From a virus, in the IMG/VR virus record IMGVR_UViG_3300027801_000035, positions 1 through 51,059 of that record: a DNA stretch of 51,059 nucleotides; one strand, given 5' to 3'. Shown here piece by piece: positions 49,999-51,059 of this stretch (position 1 is its first letter; each line of letters begins with the position of its first letter). The translations under genes were made by a program, and so were the position numbers. The notes under the pieces were generated by a model. That model was not told the origin of the DNA. It made no database searches and saw only the letters and a list, made by a program, of their open reading frames with translations.

Positions 49999-51059
49999 AT
50001 GACAAAATCACTCAAAGAACTCCTCCAGGATGCAGGACAAGCATCTTTCACTCGCCAAGAAGTTTTGGCAGTTGCAGAATCTAACGGTATCGACGTAAAG
50101 GTTGCTTACCAAGCGATTAACAATTTACATCGTGTAAAGCGTGGTGTATACTCAATTGACTTGCCTGCAGTAAGTGCTCCTGTAGCACCTCAGGTGCCTC
50201 AAACAGCAATGGCTAATATCGCCTTCAGAGGTGTAGCTTCAGTCTCTAATGATGAAGTCTACGTACCGGCTGTCGATCCTACTTACATTAAGTGGGGTGA
50301 GTACACCACCATCATGAAAATCATAAAGTCAAATATGTTTTTCCCAACATACATTGCTGGCCTTTCAGGCAACGGTAAGACAATGATGGTAGAACAAGCT
50401 TGTGCTAAAACAAAGCGTGAATACGTACGAGTTCAAATCTCTCCTGAAACAGATGAAGATGATTTGATCGGTGGCTTCCGCTTAGTCAATGGTGAAACAG
50501 TTTTTCAAAAAGGACCAGTCGTAAAAGCTATGGAACGTGGTTGCATACTTCTGATTGACGAAATCGATAGGGCTACGAACAAGATCATGTGTCTCCAAGG
50601 AGTACTTGAAGGCAATCCTATTCTCTTGAAAAAGACGGGAGAGGTAGTAACACCTGCAGACGGGTTTAACGTAATCGCTACAGCCAATACTAAAGGCCGC
50701 GGCTCTGACGATGGTAGATTTACCGCAGCATCAATCATTGACGAAGCATTCCTCGAAAGGTTTGTCTGTGTAATTGATCAAGCTTTTCCTCAGCCAACAA
50801 TTGAAAAGAAGATTGTCGAAAAGCACATGGCTAAGTTCGGTGTTGAAGATACTGAATTCGCTGAAAAGCTTATTGCTTGGTCAAATGTGATCCGCAAAAC
50901 CTTTGAGGCTGAAGGTGTGGAAGAAGTGGTTTCCACTCGCCGCCTTTGCCACATCGTGAAAAGCTTCTCAATCTTTGAAGATCGCATGAAAGCAATCAAC
51001 ATGTGCATCAGCCGATTCGATGAAGAAACGCGTGTAGCATTCTTAGATCTTTATACTAA
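49999..51059 (+). CDS. MoxR/CobS-like AAA+ ATPase with N-terminal winged-helix-like domain (3' end cut by window)
   Basis: 353 codons are visible. The final TAA-looking bases are out of frame, so the gene continues beyond the window. Residues 1-60 (TRQEVLAVAESNGIDVKVAY, then QAINNLHRVKRGVYSIDLP) look like a small winged-helix domain. The AAA+ module has Walker A at 121-128 (GLSGNGKT), Walker B ending in D187-E188 (LLIDEIDRA), sensor 1 (VIATANTKG) and an arginine finger in DEAFLERF. The spacing and GRGSDDGRF loop are MoxR/CobS-like. Marine phages carry this gene commonly, often named cobS, but the only partner here is the VWA/HExxH protein encoded upstream. It is expected to form a hexamer that drives that partner. 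The start is chosen after the 84-bp promoter gap. Confidence 0.85.
   Translation, partial: MTKSLKELLQDAGQASFTRQEVLAVAESNGIDVKVAYQAINNLHRVKRGVYSIDLPAVSAPVAPQVPQTAMANIAFRGVASVSNDEVYVPAVDPTYIKWGEYTTIMKIIKSNMFFPTYIAGLSGNGKTMMVEQACAKTKREYVRVQISPETDEDDLIGGFRLVNGETVFQKGPVVKAMERGCILLIDEIDRATNKIMCLQGVLEGNPILLKKTGEVVTPADGFNVIATANTKGRGSDDGRFTAASIIDEAFLERFVCVIDQAFPQPTIEKKIVEKHMAKFGVEDTEFAEKLIAWSNVIRKTFEAEGVEEVVSTRRLCHIVKSFSIFEDRMKAINMCISRFDEETRVAFLDLYT

Noticed and set aside
49999-51059. Calling the ATPase a true cobalamin biosynthesis CobS
   Set aside because: The motifs are shared by all MoxR/CobS-type ATPases, no other cobalamin or chelatase gene is in the window, and the neighbour carries HExxH plus VWA, not a plain CobT. 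A neutral name is safer.
51052-51059. TAA at the very end of the window as stop codon of the ATPase gene
   Set aside because: Counting from the ATG at 49999, the last full codon is ACT (51055-51057) and the final AA starts an incomplete codon, so the gene is cut and not ended.
1-51059. tRNA, CRISPR, integrase or transposase genes
   Set aside because: Every stretch is accounted for by phage coding sequence or short intergenic DNA; I saw no cloverleaf, repeat-spacer pattern or recombinase motif.

Overview
This window is part of a T4-like contractile-tailed phage genome (a myovirus). It is AT-rich, almost gapless, and carries a nearly complete T4-type virion block followed by the T4 recombination and late-transcription block. 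The gene order, the very long baseplate and fibre proteins and the CobS-like ATPase resemble marine T4-like phages of the cyanophage/pelagiphage kind. That placement and the marine host are my inference from memory; nothing in the sequence names the host.

Layout. 1-3031 (minus strand): end of an unknown gene and a 975-residue tail fibre. A 70-bp divergent region holds two opposed late promoters. 3102-17726: baseplate wedge genes gp25, gp6, gp7, gp8 and a 2009-residue DUF4815-type protein. 17731-20393: small accessory genes, including a 2-oxoglutarate oxygenase-like protein, a ParB-like protein and a small beta-rich structural protein. 20397-27953: two large adhesin-type fibre genes (1737 and 696 residues) and a small unknown. 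27962-32448: neck and packaging (gp13, gp14, gp15, gp16, gp17). 32541-40489: sheath, tube, portal, small prohead protein, protease, scaffold and major capsid protein. 40570-44047: a tube-like tail protein, UvsY, a methyltransferase, UvsW and a small Sm-like protein. 44181-47529: late sigma factor gp55, then gp47 and gp46. 47644-51059: a metallopeptidase-like/VWA protein and an AAA+ ATPase cut by the window end.

Regulation is readable from the sequence. Exact TATAAATA late boxes precede gp25, the reverse-strand fibre, gp8, the 18696 gene, the 20046 gene, gp13, gp18, gp19, gp20, the 36807 gene and the 40570 gene, with near-matches before 17929 and uvsY. The cognate sigma factor, gp55, is encoded in the window. 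The late boxes fall into two classes. In one, ATG lies only 5-6 nt after the box with no Shine-Dalgarno sequence, which predicts leaderless mRNAs. In the other, a 22-73 nt leader carries an A/G-rich ribosome binding site. The gp55 gene, the VWA gene and the AAA+ gene instead have sigma70-like promoters, and the last two share a 32-nt promoter/leader element.

The least understood parts are the VWA/HExxH plus MoxR-like pair with its duplicated promoter element, the leaderless late-promoter architecture, and domain insertions in tail proteins (a copper-site-like C terminus on gp7, a Trp/Arg-rich segment in the 2009-residue protein, a BspA-like repeat adhesin). No intergenic gap exceeds about 135 bp. 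I saw no tRNA, rRNA, CRISPR array, insertion sequence or integrase.
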